This document shows positions 1 to 8,511 of a stretch of 40,464 bases of DNA, one piece after another. The stretch's first letter is position 1. The number at the start of each line of letters is the position of its first letter. The notes beneath the pieces are model-generated. The model had not been told where the DNA came from and did not search any database. It worked only from the letters and a program-made list of their open reading frames with translations. A program made the position numbers and the translations under genes. Source of the DNA: an uncultured Prevotellaceae bacterium (GTDB taxonomy: Bacteria; Bacteroidota; Bacteroidia; Bacteroidales; Bacteroidaceae); contig CAMHIS010000018.1 in NCBI GenBank assembly GCA_946185285.1, positions 1 through 40,464 on the forward strand, in the 5' to 3' direction.

Positions 1-30
1 GCAAAGCTCGCTAACTCCTATTAACTCCCA

Positions 31-45
31 GCAAGCAGAGCTTGC
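31..45. repeat. short palindrome downstream of the first gene
   Basis: GCAAGC-AGA-GCTTGC is a perfect 6-bp inverted repeat about 40 nt beyond the stop codon of the leftward esterase gene. It could be the hairpin of a leftward terminator, but no clear U-run follows it, so this is weak. The first 80 bases hold no gene that I can see; the start also contains imperfect TTAACTCC repeats. Confidence 0.3.
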
Positions 46-82
46 GAAAGTTGAAACTTTATGGGAATTTAACTTTGCGGCG

Positions 83-1891
83 TTACTTCAGTGTGCTGAA
101 CTTGGCGTTCTTCTCGATGGTCCAGTCCTTGCGCTTCGAGAGGTCGCAGTCGTTGCCGACGAACATCTTGGCGGCCTTCTTGTCGCCCTTCAGCTGCCAC
201 TGGAGCCAGGCGAGGGCTACGACGGTGAACTCGCCGCCGTGAGGCTCGCGGTAGGTGCCGCCGTGGCCTACGGGGAAGTTGGCGGCGCAGGCGGGCACAT
301 GGCTGATGCGACGGAAGTCGTCCATACCGTTGCCGTAGGCAATGTCGGTCTCGCCGCCGAGCAGGTACATGATGGGGGTGTGAATCTCGTTGAGCTTCTC
401 CTTCGGGGGCATGGGCATACCGCCGACGGCCTGATTGGCATTCTGCTGGTTGAAGAGTCCGCTGTTGCAGATCATCAGCAGCGAGATGCGCGGGTCGGCG
501 CAGTTGAAGAGTGTCTGGAGTCCGCCGCACGACATGCCGGCGACGCAGATGTTCTTCACGTCGATCTTATTATAATAAGGTGACTTGGGGTCGGCGTTCT
601 GGGCGAAGGCCCAGTCGATGGACTCTATCTGCTGCTGGGTGGTCGACATCGGGCCGCGGAAGGGCTGCTCCTCCATGGGGATGTAGCCGGTGGCGAGGAC
701 GATGAAGCCGTAGGAGGCTATCTCGTTGAGGAACTTGTAGTGCTCCCAGGGTGAGTTGGTGCAGGCGCCGTTGCCCCAGACGAGGACGGGCAGCGGGTTC
801 TTCTTGCCGAACTTCGAGAGGTCCTGCGGCACGAAGACGGTGTGGGCGGGCAGCGAGGCTTCCTCCTTCATGATGGCCTTCGAGGGGCCTGTGCCACCGT
901 CCTCGACGACTTTCTGCTTTTGCTCGCCGGCAGACGAGCCACCGGACCGGGCGGCGTTGAGGAAGCGGACCATCTTCTGGAGGTTCTCCTCGGAGTACAT
1001 GCCCATGCCGTGACCGCCCTCGGGCACGAATGTGGCCTCGGTCTTGACGCCGGCATCCTGCAGCTTCTCGAAGAACATCTTACCCTGACAGCAGGGCACG
1101 ACGTTGTCCTTCTCGCCGTGGAAGATGATGATGGGCGGGTTGTTCTTGTTGACGTAGTAGGTGGCACTCAGGCTCTTGTACTTGTCGGGCTCCTTCGAGA
1201 GCTTCGAGTTGAGGAGCACGTCCTCGGGGCTGTTCTCGCCCATCTTCATGCCTTCGCCGCAGTCCATGGCCGTCAGGTCGACGGGGCCCGACCAGTCGCA
1301 GGCGGCATTGACGGTAGAGGGCTGGCTGAGGTAGTTGCCGACGTTGCCCTCGAGGTCGATGTCGACGGTGCCCACCTTGGTCTGCTTCACGCCGCTGGTG
1401 GTGGCAGCAACCGAGGAGAGATGGCCGCCGGAGGAGAAGCCGCTGGTGGCGATGAACGACGTGTCGAACTTATACTTTGCTGCCTCGCCGCGCACGAAGC
1501 GGATGACGGCACGGATGTCGTGAATCTGAGCCGGCCACTTGGCGTCCATGCTGGAGCGGTGGTTGGGGCAGACGACGGCGTAGCCAGCCTTGAGCAGAGC
1601 GCTGACGATGGTGCCCAGGTCGGCCGCGCCCTTGCCGTTGTTGTTGAACCAGGCACTGCCGTAGATGTGGATGACCACGGGATAGCTGGCCTTCTCCTGT
1701 TTGGGCAGGTAGATGTCGCAGGTATGGAACGCCTTGTCGTCGCCGGCGTAGTTGACGTCCTTCCACTCTTGCGAAGTTTCTAACTTGGCCTGCTGTTGGA
1801 AACCTCCAAAGCCGCCGAATCCTCCTTGGGGCTGTGCCGCCAACTGGAGCGTGCAGACAGCCACGAATGCTGATAATAAGACTCTTTTCAT
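83..1891 (-). CDS. secreted tandem alpha/beta-hydrolase (two esterase domains)
   Basis: This is a predicted exported esterase of about 602 residues with two alpha/beta-hydrolase domains in one chain. I start it at the ATG at 1891 (MKRVLLSAF...), because this gives a clean signal peptide ending near LAAQ; the upstream extension in frame only reads an AT-rich heptamer repeat. The N-terminal domain (about residues 40-330) looks like the BD-FAE/acetyl-xylan-esterase type, with an HIYGSAW oxyanion-type motif and GFSSGGH, whose Ser153 is the likely nucleophile. The C-terminal domain (about 390-600) has GMSCGG with Ser454 and a late GHGGTYREPHGGEF segment for the histidine. Such proteins remove acetyl or feruloyl groups from plant polysaccharides, but the substrate cannot be read from sequence. 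It lacks the Prevotella C-terminal tail of its neighbours and is divergent from the GH51 gene. Confidence 0.85.
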   Translation of the reverse strand: MKRVLLSAFVAVCTLQLAAQPQGGFGGFGGFQQQAKLETSQEWKDVNYAGDDKAFHTCDIYLPKQEKASYPVVIHIYGSAWFNNNGKGAADLGTIVSALLKAGYAVVCPNHRSSMDAKWPAQIHDIRAVIRFVRGEAAKYKFDTSFIATSGFSSGGHLSSVAATTSGVKQTKVGTVDIDLEGNVGNYLSQPSTVNAACDWSGPVDLTAMDCGEGMKMGENSPEDVLLNSKLSKEPDKYKSLSATYYVNKNNPPIIIFHGEKDNVVPCCQGKMFFEKLQDAGVKTEATFVPEGGHGMGMYSEENLQKMVRFLNAARSGGSSAGEQKQKVVEDGGTGPSKAIMKEEASLPAHTVFVPQDLSKFGKKNPLPVLVWGNGACTNSPWEHYKFLNEIASYGFIVLATGYIPMEEQPFRGPMSTTQQQIESIDWAFAQNADPKSPYYNKIDVKNICVAGMSCGGLQTLFNCADPRISLLMICNSGLFNQQNANQAVGGMPMPPKEKLNEIHTPIMYLLGGETDIAYGNGMDDFRRISHVPACAANFPVGHGGTYREPHGGEFTVVALAWLQWQLKGDKKAAKMFVGNDCDLSKRKDWTIEKNAKFSTLK

Positions 1892-1914
1892 CTCAAAAGT
1901 TTTAAAAAACAGTG

Positions 1915-1922
1915 CAAAGATA
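1915..1922 (-). promoter_or_regulatory. -7 promoter element of the tandem esterase gene
   Basis: Read leftward this is TATCTTTG, a perfect TAnnTTTG Bacteroidetes -7 box, 24 nt before the ATG at 1891. No exact TTTG lies 19-21 nt upstream; ATTG in the AATTGAN repeat is the closest candidate. Confidence 0.6.
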
Positions 1923-1928
1923 AGAAAT

Positions 1929-1956
1929 AATTGACAATTGAGAATTGATAATTGAG
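1929..1956. repeat. AATTGAN heptanucleotide array, four units
   Basis: Four successive 7-bp units (AATTGAC, AATTGAG, AATTGAT, AATTGAG) sit in the divergent intergenic region between the esterase and GH51 genes, where both -33 regions should be. The same 7-bp periodicity recurs at two other gene junctions in this window. Confidence 0.75.
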
Positions 1957-1966
1957 AATTATTTCG

Positions 1967-1974
1967 TAATTTTG
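1967..1974 (+). promoter_or_regulatory. -7 promoter element of the GH51 operon
   Basis: TAATTTTG matches TAnnTTTG 27 nt upstream of the GH51 start codon. The -33 candidate is the ATTG of the heptamer repeat near 1944, about 20 nt upstream, so copy number of the repeat could shift promoter spacing. Confidence 0.55.
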
Positions 1975-2001
1975 CACAAATTCTAACCAAAAAGAAACAA
2001 A

Positions 2002-4014
2002 ATGAATAGACGTACAATGCTCGCTGCCCTGCTTGCGGCAGCCACCCTGGGCCTCAACGCCCAGAAGCCCATGTCGGCCCCGAAGGGCGGCAAGGCCATC
2101 AGTGACGAACTTATCGGTATCTTCTTCGAGGACATCTCGAGCAGTGCCGACGGCGGTCTCTACGCCGAACTGCTGCAGAATGGCTCGTTTGAGTACAACC
2201 CCGGAGAACGCGACGGCTGGGGACCCGGCACGGCGTGGCGACAGGTGCGCCCCGGCCACTCGCTGGGTACGATGCAGGTAAGGATGGACAACCCGCTGAA
2301 CGCCAACAACCCCACCTACATGCGACTGCACACCGAGCGCACCAGAGAGTTCCACGACTATAAGGGCTGGAAGGGCTACGGACTGCAGAACGACGGTTTC
2401 GACGGCATCTCGGTGAAGGCCAATGCGAAGTACGACTTCTCGGTCTTCATGCGCAACATCGGCGGCGCCAAGCAGGTGCGCGTGGTGCTGGCCAAGCCCG
2501 GACAGGGCTGGGGCGCTGAGCCGAAGGCACTGGCTGAGACCACCTTCGACGTGAGCAGCACCTCGTGGCAGAAGTACGAGGCCGTGCTCACGCCCACTGA
2601 GGACTGCAAGAACGCCAACCTCCAGATTCTCGTGCTGACCGTCGGCGACCTCGACGTCGACCAGTTCTCGCTGATGCCCGAGGATACGTATAAAGGTCAC
2701 GGTCTGCGCAAGGACCTGGCCCAGGCACTGGCCGACCTTCAGCCGAAGTTCATGCGCTTCCCCGGCGGCTGCGTGGTTCACGGTGGCGGCGACGGATTCT
2801 GGGACACCTACCGCTGGAAGACCACCATCGGTCCGAAGGAGCAGCGCCGCGGGCTGAAGAACACATGGGGCTACCACCAGTCGATGGGGCTGGGCTACTA
2901 TGAGTACTTCCAGTTCTGCGAGGACCTCGGTATGGAGCCGCTGCCCATCCTGCCCTGCGGCGTCTCGTGTCAGGGTACGAACGGCGGCTGGAACATGTGG
3001 CCCACACAGGCTCAGGACGTCGTCCCCATGAGCGAGATGGACGAGTGGGTCAGCGAGGCCATCGACCTCATTGAGTGGGCCAACGGCGACCCCGCCACCA
3101 ACAAATGGGCCAAGATGCGTGCCGACGCCGGCCATCCGAAGCCCTTCGGACTGAAGTACCTGGGTCTGGGCAACGAGGAGAAGATCTCGCCGGAGTTTGC
3201 CGAGCGCTTCAAGTACATATATGAACGCGTGAGGAAGGCCCATCCCGAGATTATCATCGTGGGCACCGCCGGCCCCGGCTCACACCCCGAGAATCCCGAC
3301 TTCGAGAACGGCTGGAAGCTGGCCGAGGAACTGGGCATGCCCATCATCGACGAGCACTACTACGAGCAGAACAAGTACTTCCTCTCGAGCCGCCAGTATG
3401 ACAAGTACCCCCGCGACCGCAAGACGAAGGTCTATCTGGGTGAGTATGCCGCCAAGGACAAGAAGCTTATCGACGCACTGGCCGAGGGTCTGTACCTGCT
3501 GCACGTCGAGCGCAACGGCGACGTGGTCTGCATGACCTCGTATGCCCCGCTCTTCGCCCGCAAGAACGCCACCAACTGGAACCCCGACCTCATCTACTTC
3601 GACAACGAGCGCCCGTTCCTGACCTGCAGCTACTACGTGCAGCAGATGTTCGGACAGTCGGCCGGACAGTACTACTACGGCGACTGCGTCAGCTTCGAGG
3701 GTGACGCTACCGGCATACAGCAGCCCCAGCAGGACGTACACTACGGACAGTCGGTCATCCTGAACGTGAAGACGCGCAAGCTGTTTGTGAAGCTCGTCAA
3801 CGCCGGCGACCAGGCCAAGAAGGCCAACGTCAACCTGAGCCGCTTCGGACTGAAGAAGACCGCCAAGAAGACGTTGCTCACCGGTAAGCCCGACGACGAG
3901 AACAACTTCGACAAGCAGCCCATCGCCCCGCAGACGGAGACCATCAAGGCCAAGAAGAAGTTCGACATCGACCTTCAGCCCTACTCTATGGTGATGCTTG
4001 AATACCAGTTATAA
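2002..4014 (+). CDS. GH51 alpha-L-arabinofuranosidase
   Basis: A 670-residue exported enzyme predicted to release alpha-L-arabinofuranosyl groups from arabinoxylan or arabinan. The signal peptide is MNRRTMLAALLAAATLGLNA. The order is an N-terminal beta-rich region with GIFFEDIS and the GSFEYN segment, a TIM barrel (about 230-510) and a C-terminal beta-sandwich. Retaining GH51 residues are visible: Glu392 in LGLGNEE as acid/base and Glu481 in YLGEYA as nucleophile; MRFPGGC and DEHYYE are further family motifs. The length fits the family. It is the first gene of a two-gene operon, 32 nt ahead of the CE1-like esterase, which agrees with joint action on feruloylated arabinoxylan side chains. There is no Prevotella-type C-terminal tail, so it may be periplasmic. 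Confidence 0.93.
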   Translation: MNRRTMLAALLAAATLGLNAQKPMSAPKGGKAISDELIGIFFEDISSSADGGLYAELLQNGSFEYNPGERDGWGPGTAWRQVRPGHSLGTMQVRMDNPLNANNPTYMRLHTERTREFHDYKGWKGYGLQNDGFDGISVKANAKYDFSVFMRNIGGAKQVRVVLAKPGQGWGAEPKALAETTFDVSSTSWQKYEAVLTPTEDCKNANLQILVLTVGDLDVDQFSLMPEDTYKGHGLRKDLAQALADLQPKFMRFPGGCVVHGGGDGFWDTYRWKTTIGPKEQRRGLKNTWGYHQSMGLGYYEYFQFCEDLGMEPLPILPCGVSCQGTNGGWNMWPTQAQDVVPMSEMDEWVSEAIDLIEWANGDPATNKWAKMRADAGHPKPFGLKYLGLGNEEKISPEFAERFKYIYERVRKAHPEIIIVGTAGPGSHPENPDFENGWKLAEELGMPIIDEHYYEQNKYFLSSRQYDKYPRDRKTKVYLGEYAAKDKKLIDALAEGLYLLHVERNGDVVCMTSYAPLFARKNATNWNPDLIYFDNERPFLTCSYYVQQMFGQSAGQYYYGDCVSFEGDATGIQQPQQDVHYGQSVILNVKTRKLFVKLVNAGDQAKKANVNLSRFGLKKTAKKTLLTGKPDDENNFDKQPIAPQTETIKAKKKFDIDLQPYSMVMLEYQL

Positions 4015-4046
4015 CCGTTTGGCAATGAAAATCTAAATTATTCATT

Positions 4047-5816
4047 ATGAGACGTTTATTACTGTTATCTTTTCTAACCATTCTCTCGGCATCGCAGGTT
4101 TCTGCCTACAAGAAACAGTCGATTGACATTAACGTGAACGGCAAACAGAGGAACATGGTCGTCTTCACACCAACCAAGTTCCCCGCCAAGTCGCCGCTCT
4201 TCATCGTCACCCACGGTATGAACCAGGACCCGGAATACCAGTATGGCTCTGACAAGATGTACGAGATGATCGACACGGCAAAGTTCGTCATCGCCTACCT
4301 GCGCAGCGACGGCAACACGTGGGACATCGGCGGCACGAAAGACCAGAACTTCGTCATCAAGACCATCGACGAGATGGCCACACGCTATGACATCGACAAG
4401 GAGCGCGTCTACTGGTCGGGATTCTCCATGGGCTCGATGCTCATCCACCATTGCATCGGTGCCATGCAGACTAGGATTGCGGCCTTCGCACCGACAAGCG
4501 GCATACAGTTCTCCGAGCAGCCCTGGAATAACTGCAAGAAGCCCGTCAACCTGTTAGAGTGCATAGCCTACGGCGACGATGTCTTCGGTTACGAGCAGTA
4601 TGGCATACATGACTATATACAAAACTACGCCAAGCACGACAAGCACACCACCTACAGCAAGACGACGGGCTACAAGCCCATCAGCAGCAGCTGGTACAAT
4701 GGCGACCTTGAGAAATGGACAGGCGGGGCTAACGGCGGCGAGGTGTGGCTCTACTCCTATAACAACGGCGGCCACTGGCCCATGGACCTGAACCGCCACC
4801 TCATCTGGAACTTCTGCAAGCGCTTCTCACTGAACATGCCTACGGCACGCATCACACAGCCGGCTGGCGAGACCACACACCTCTGTCTGGCACCTCAGGG
4901 CGAAGTCCAGTTCCCCGACATCACCGTCAAGGCCACTGCCAAAGCCACCAACGCCAAAGTCGTGAGGGTGGATTTCTACGACGGCAAGAAGTTCATCGAC
5001 TCACTGAAAGCCTCCCCCTACGAGATTACGCTGACAGCTCCCGCCTCGGGAAAACACAACCTGCGCGTAGAGGTGACCGACGACAAGGGCAAGACCACTA
5101 CCGCCTCGTGTCTGGTCAACTACGCCACGACACAACTCTCCTACAACCTGTTCCAGAACAACAGAGTTGAGGGTGCAGTGCCCCAGAACTGGTACGTGTG
5201 CAACGGCTCGGCAAAGCGTGCCGGCGGCGGTCTCCCGTACACCGACGGTCCCCGCATCCTGCATTTCACCAACAGCACCAAGGCCTTCGAATATGGTCTG
5301 CTCGTCCAGAACGCCACGTCTAAAGAGAAAGCTGCCTGGGCTAAGTTCGGCGTCAAGGCTGGCCGCTCTGCACTGACCTTGCACGCAGGCCATTATGTCA
5401 TCAAGTACAAGGTGTGTAACTGGAACCGGCCTGAATTCTCGCCTGTAACCCTCGCCATCGAGAACCTTGACGGACAGGAAATGGCATCGCAGACTTATCT
5501 GCCCACCGTCAACATCGGTAACAACACGGGCAACAAGTTCTCCGGTGTCCAGCAGCAGACATTCGAGTTCGACATCGCCGAGACGGGCGACTACGTCATC
5601 GTCTTCTACACCGATGCTGCGCGCAATGCCGACTTCGTGTTAGGTTCAATCAACATCCAGGCTTCCTCTTTCGTCCCTACGGGCATCAACGAACGGCTGT
5701 CAAGCGACACCCGTCGCCCGACAGCCGTTTATGACCTTACCGGCAGGAAGTTATCGGCAGAACAGCTGAAACGTGGCCTTTATATCATTGACGGCCGGAA
5801 GACCGTCATCCGGTAA
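4047..5816 (+). CDS. secreted CE1-like esterase with Ig-like domain and shared C-terminal module
   Basis: A 589-residue multidomain esterase related to feruloyl/acetyl-xylan esterases and PHB-depolymerase-like CE1 enzymes. After a signal peptide comes the catalytic domain (about 22-265) with LFIVTHGMN near the oxyanion hole, GFSMGS with Ser127 as nucleophile, and NNGGHWPMD supplying the likely histidine. An Ig-like domain follows (about 275-355, motif VVRVDFYDGKKF), then a ~150-residue beta-rich module (about 370-550) also found in three other proteins here, then a C-terminal tail (VYDLTGRKL ... GLYIIDGRK) that resembles an outer-membrane or T9SS sorting tail. It is co-transcribed with GH51 and ends 6 nt before the stop codon of the convergent GH95 gene. 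It is a full-length paralogue, same domain order, of the gene at 24367-26133. The precise ester substrate is inferred, not seen. Confidence 0.85.
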   Translation: MRRLLLLSFLTILSASQVSAYKKQSIDINVNGKQRNMVVFTPTKFPAKSPLFIVTHGMNQDPEYQYGSDKMYEMIDTAKFVIAYLRSDGNTWDIGGTKDQNFVIKTIDEMATRYDIDKERVYWSGFSMGSMLIHHCIGAMQTRIAAFAPTSGIQFSEQPWNNCKKPVNLLECIAYGDDVFGYEQYGIHDYIQNYAKHDKHTTYSKTTGYKPISSSWYNGDLEKWTGGANGGEVWLYSYNNGGHWPMDLNRHLIWNFCKRFSLNMPTARITQPAGETTHLCLAPQGEVQFPDITVKATAKATNAKVVRVDFYDGKKFIDSLKASPYEITLTAPASGKHNLRVEVTDDKGKTTTASCLVNYATTQLSYNLFQNNRVEGAVPQNWYVCNGSAKRAGGGLPYTDGPRILHFTNSTKAFEYGLLVQNATSKEKAAWAKFGVKAGRSALTLHAGHYVIKYKVCNWNRPEFSPVTLAIENLDGQEMASQTYLPTVNIGNNTGNKFSGVQQQTFEFDIAETGDYVIVFYTDAARNADFVLGSINIQASSFVPTGINERLSSDTRRPTAVYDLTGRKLSAEQLKRGLYIIDGRKTVIR

Positions 5817-5822
5817 GCCGCT

Positions 5823-8432
5823 CTACCTGACAACCACCTTCTTCCCGTTGGCAATGTAAACGCCCTTGCCAACGGGAGTTTTTTCGTACTTGACGCCGCT
5901 GAGCGAAAAGGTGCCTGCGTCAGTCTTATCGCCGAGCATCTGTATAGACGGCACAGACGTATCAATGCCTTTTCTATATACGCGGTACTCACCGCCGGCA
6001 ACGGTCGGCAGGTCGTACTCATAGACCTTTTTCACGCCGAGCTTCGGCTTCGCCGTGAGCGACTTGGCCAGCAGCGGCTCCTTCACGTCGGCAGGGGCGT
6101 AGAGCGGATTGGGACAGTCGCCCTCGGCAGGCTGCAGCCCGTCGCCCTCCAGCTCAACGTAGGAACGCAGGCGCAGCACGCCGCCAACAGTCGACCGCAC
6201 CACAGCGGAGCGAAGTTTCCCTTCGCTCCAAGCCTCGTCCACCTCAAAACCGCCACGTGCCCGCAGACCGCTGACGCTGCCCTGTCGCCATACCGACGGC
6301 AGGGCGGGCAGCAGGTGGACGGCACCGTCGTGGCTCTGCAGCAGTATCTCGGCGATGCCCGCCGTGGCGCCGAAGTTACCGTCAATCTGGAACGGCGGAT
6401 GGGCGTCGAACAGGTTGGGGAACGTGCGGCCGTTGGGGTACTGCCCCGTGGCATCCTCCGACGGCAGCAGGCGCAGCATGTTCTTCAGGATGGTCAGGGC
6501 GTGGGTGCCGTCGAGCATACGGGCCCAGAAGCAGATCTTCCAGCCGAGGCTCCAGCCCGTGGCCTCGTCGCCGCGGTCGGTGAGCGTCTGCTTGGCAGCG
6601 GCAAACAGTTCGTTGTGGCTGTAGGGCGATATCTGGTTCGAGGGGAACAGGCCGTAGAGGTGCGAGATGTGGCGGTGCTGGCGGTCGCTGCCGTCGGCAT
6701 CGATGAGCCACTCCTGCAGCTGCTTGCGGCTGCCTATCTGCATCGGGGGCAGTTGCTCGAGTGTTTCCTCGAGCTTCTTCTGGTAGTCAGCGTCCTCGCC
6801 AAGGATACGGGCGGCCCGCAGCGTGTTCGACAGCGCATCGAACACAATCTGGTTGTCCATCGTACAACCGGCGGTGATGGGCGTCGACTTACCGGCCGGC
6901 CCCTGCTCGGGACTGACCGACGGCACGACGACCAGCCAGTTGTTGTAGCCGGGATGTGGCACCATATAGTCGAGGTAGAAGTCGGCGGTACCCTTGATGA
7001 CGGGGTACCACTCTCGCAGGAATTCCGTGTCGCCCGTATAGAGGTAGTGCTGCCACAGGTGGGTGGCCAGCCACGCGCCGCCGTTGGGGTACATGCCCCA
7101 AAAAGCGCCGTCGACCGGTCCGGCCACGCGCCAGAGGTCGGTGTTGTGGTGGGCCATCCAGCCGCCGCAGTTATACATTGTCTTGGCGGTCCTGGCTCCC
7201 GTCTCGCTCAGGTCGCGAATCATCTGGAAGAACGGCTCGTTGGTCTCCGCCAGGTTGCATACCTCCGACGGCCAGTAGTTCATCTCGGCGTTGATGTTGA
7301 TGGTGTACTTCGAGTCCCACGGGGCATCGCGCTTGTCGTTCCACAGTCCTTGCAGGTTGGCGGGCTGACCGCCGGGCTGACTCGACGAGATGAGCAGGTA
7401 GCGCCCGTAGTTGAACAGCAGGGCCACCATGCCCCAGTCGCTGCTGCCTGCGAACTTCTCCAGTCGCTTCACCGTCGTCAGCTTGCTGTTGGCAGCCGTC
7501 GAGGGCAGGTTGAGATGCACGCGGTTGTACTGCTGCTGATAGGCCTCTATGTGACGGCTCAACAGCTCGTCGTAGTCGTGCTGACGGGCACTGTTGAGCC
7601 ACGACAGGCTCTTGGCCGACGCCTTGCCGCTGACATCCTTGTAGCTGACGTAGTTGGTGGCTGCCGAGATATAGACGGTGGCCACGGTGTAGTTCTTCAC
7701 CGTCACGGCACCGCTGGCACCGTAGGTCACCTCGCCGTCGCTCTCCACATGGTAGCGCAGCGTGGCCTTCAGCTTCGCGGCAATGCCCTCATGGTCGACG
7801 CCGCTGATGGTGGCAATGGCGCAGTCGGCGGTCTTTGAGTACGACGTAGAGAAGGTGCAGGAGTGGCGCATCGTGAACGTCGAGAGTGTGTCGGCCTCCA
7901 AGCGCATGACGATGATGCTGTCGGGCATCGAGGCGAAAGTGGTGCGGCGGTAGTGGTGGCCGTCATAGTCGAAGGTCACCGTCGAGAGGGCCGTCCTGAG
8001 GTCCAGCTCGCGCTCGTAGTTTTTCACGCCGGCCGTCTTGATGCCCGAGTGTGTCAGCTTCAGACTGCCCAGCGTCAGGTATTTCATGCCGTGCGGCCCC
8101 TTGACAAACTGCTGGTTGATGAGGTTCTCGGCCTCCTGCTCCTTGCCGCTGAAGATGAGGTTGCGCACCTGCTCCAGATACTTGGCCGACGCCGAACTGT
8201 TATTATTGTGCGGTCCGCCGCTCCAGAACGAGTCCTCGTTCAGCTGAATCTCATCTACCTGCGTGCCGCCATAGACCATACCGCCCAAGCGGCCGTTGCC
8301 GATGGGCAGTGCCTCGAGCCATATCTTCGCCGGCTGGTCGTACCACAGCCGTTCGGTGTTATCGTCCGTCTGTGCCAAAAGCACCGCACAGAACGACAGA
8401 TAGCATATTGTAATGAATAGTCGCTTCCTCAT
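5823..8432 (-). CDS. GH95 family alpha-L-fucosidase / alpha-L-galactosidase
   Basis: An 869-residue secreted GH95 enzyme. Family signatures are the N-terminal [19 protein letters not shown] and [11 protein letters not shown] motifs, [11 protein letters not shown] in the (alpha/alpha)6 barrel, VSPEQGP with Glu509 as the expected general acid, and PFQIDGNFG with Asp684. GH95 contains 1,2-alpha-L-fucosidases and also alpha-L-galactosidases that act on decorated corn xylan; with GH98, GH97, GH43 and GH51 nearby I favour the second role, as inference. The signal peptide is [20 protein letters not shown]. The protein ends in the Prevotella-type tail ([13 protein letters not shown]). Its start codon lies in the first unit of a 12-unit heptamer repeat that separates it from the upstream carboxylesterase gene, so translation is probably coupled. 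The last codons contain, on the opposite strand, a terminator for the convergent gene. Confidence 0.9.
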   Translation of the reverse strand: MRKRLFITICYLSFCAVLLAQTDDNTERLWYDQPAKIWLEALPIGNGRLGGMVYGGTQVDEIQLNEDSFWSGGPHNNNSSASAKYLEQVRNLIFSGKEQEAENLINQQFVKGPHGMKYLTLGSLKLTHSGIKTAGVKNYERELDLRTALSTVTFDYDGHHYRRTTFASMPDSIIVMRLEADTLSTFTMRHSCTFSTSYSKTADCAIATISGVDHEGIAAKLKATLRYHVESDGEVTYGASGAVTVKNYTVATVYISAATNYVSYKDVSGKASAKSLSWLNSARQHDYDELLSRHIEAYQQQYNRVHLNLPSTAANSKLTTVKRLEKFAGSSDWGMVALLFNYGRYLLISSSQPGGQPANLQGLWNDKRDAPWDSKYTININAEMNYWPSEVCNLAETNEPFFQMIRDLSETGARTAKTMYNCGGWMAHHNTDLWRVAGPVDGAFWGMYPNGGAWLATHLWQHYLYTGDTEFLREWYPVIKGTADFYLDYMVPHPGYNNWLVVVPSVSPEQGPAGKSTPITAGCTMDNQIVFDALSNTLRAARILGEDADYQKKLEETLEQLPPMQIGSRKQLQEWLIDADGSDRQHRHISHLYGLFPSNQISPYSHNELFAAAKQTLTDRGDEATGWSLGWKICFWARMLDGTHALTILKNMLRLLPSEDATGQYPNGRTFPNLFDAHPPFQIDGNFGATAGIAEILLQSHDGAVHLLPALPSVWRQGSVSGLRARGGFEVDEAWSEGKLRSAVVRSTVGGVLRLRSYVELEGDGLQPAEGDCPNPLYAPADVKEPLLAKSLTAKPKLGVKKVYEYDLPTVAGGEYRVYRKGIDTSVPSIQMLGDKTDAGTFSLSGVKYEKTPVGKGVYIANGKKVVVR
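5844..5884 (+). terminator. intrinsic terminator of the GH51-esterase operon inside the GH95 coding end
   Basis: CCCGTTGGCAA (5844-5854) and TTGCCAACGGG (5866-5876) form a perfect 11-bp stem with an 11-nt loop, followed by AG and six T residues. It lies 28 nt after the rightward esterase stop codon and entirely within the antisense of the GH95 C-terminal tail codons. The T-run is on the correct side only for rightward transcription. Confidence 0.85.
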
Positions 8433-8511
8433 TTCTCATTCCTCATTTCTCATTTCTCATTCCTCATTTCTCATTCCTCATTCCTCATTTCTCATTCCTC
8501 ATTCCTCATTT
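8428..8511. repeat. twelve-unit CTCATTY heptanucleotide array at an operon junction
   Basis: Twelve uninterrupted 7-bp units (CTCATTT or CTCATTC; read leftward AAATGAG/GAATGAG) fill the gap between two co-directional genes. The array covers the last codons and TGA of the carboxylesterase gene and the ATG of the GH95 gene. Every unit contains ATGA, an overlapping start and stop, and because 7 is not a multiple of 3 the units cycle through all frames. Gain or loss of units would change the esterase tail (MRNEE) and the distance for re-initiation. Confidence 0.95.

Noticed and set aside
842..1783. Long rightward frame over the first esterase gene
   Set aside because: Antisense shadow with biased composition; the leftward frame has two complete esterase motifs.
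1888..3243. 451-codon leftward frame over GH51
   Set aside because: Antisense shadow; its end merely reads the AATTGAN repeat.
8428..8511. Could the regular heptamer array be a CRISPR or iteron array?
   Set aside because: Units are 7 bp, contiguous and without spacers, and no cas or replication gene is near.
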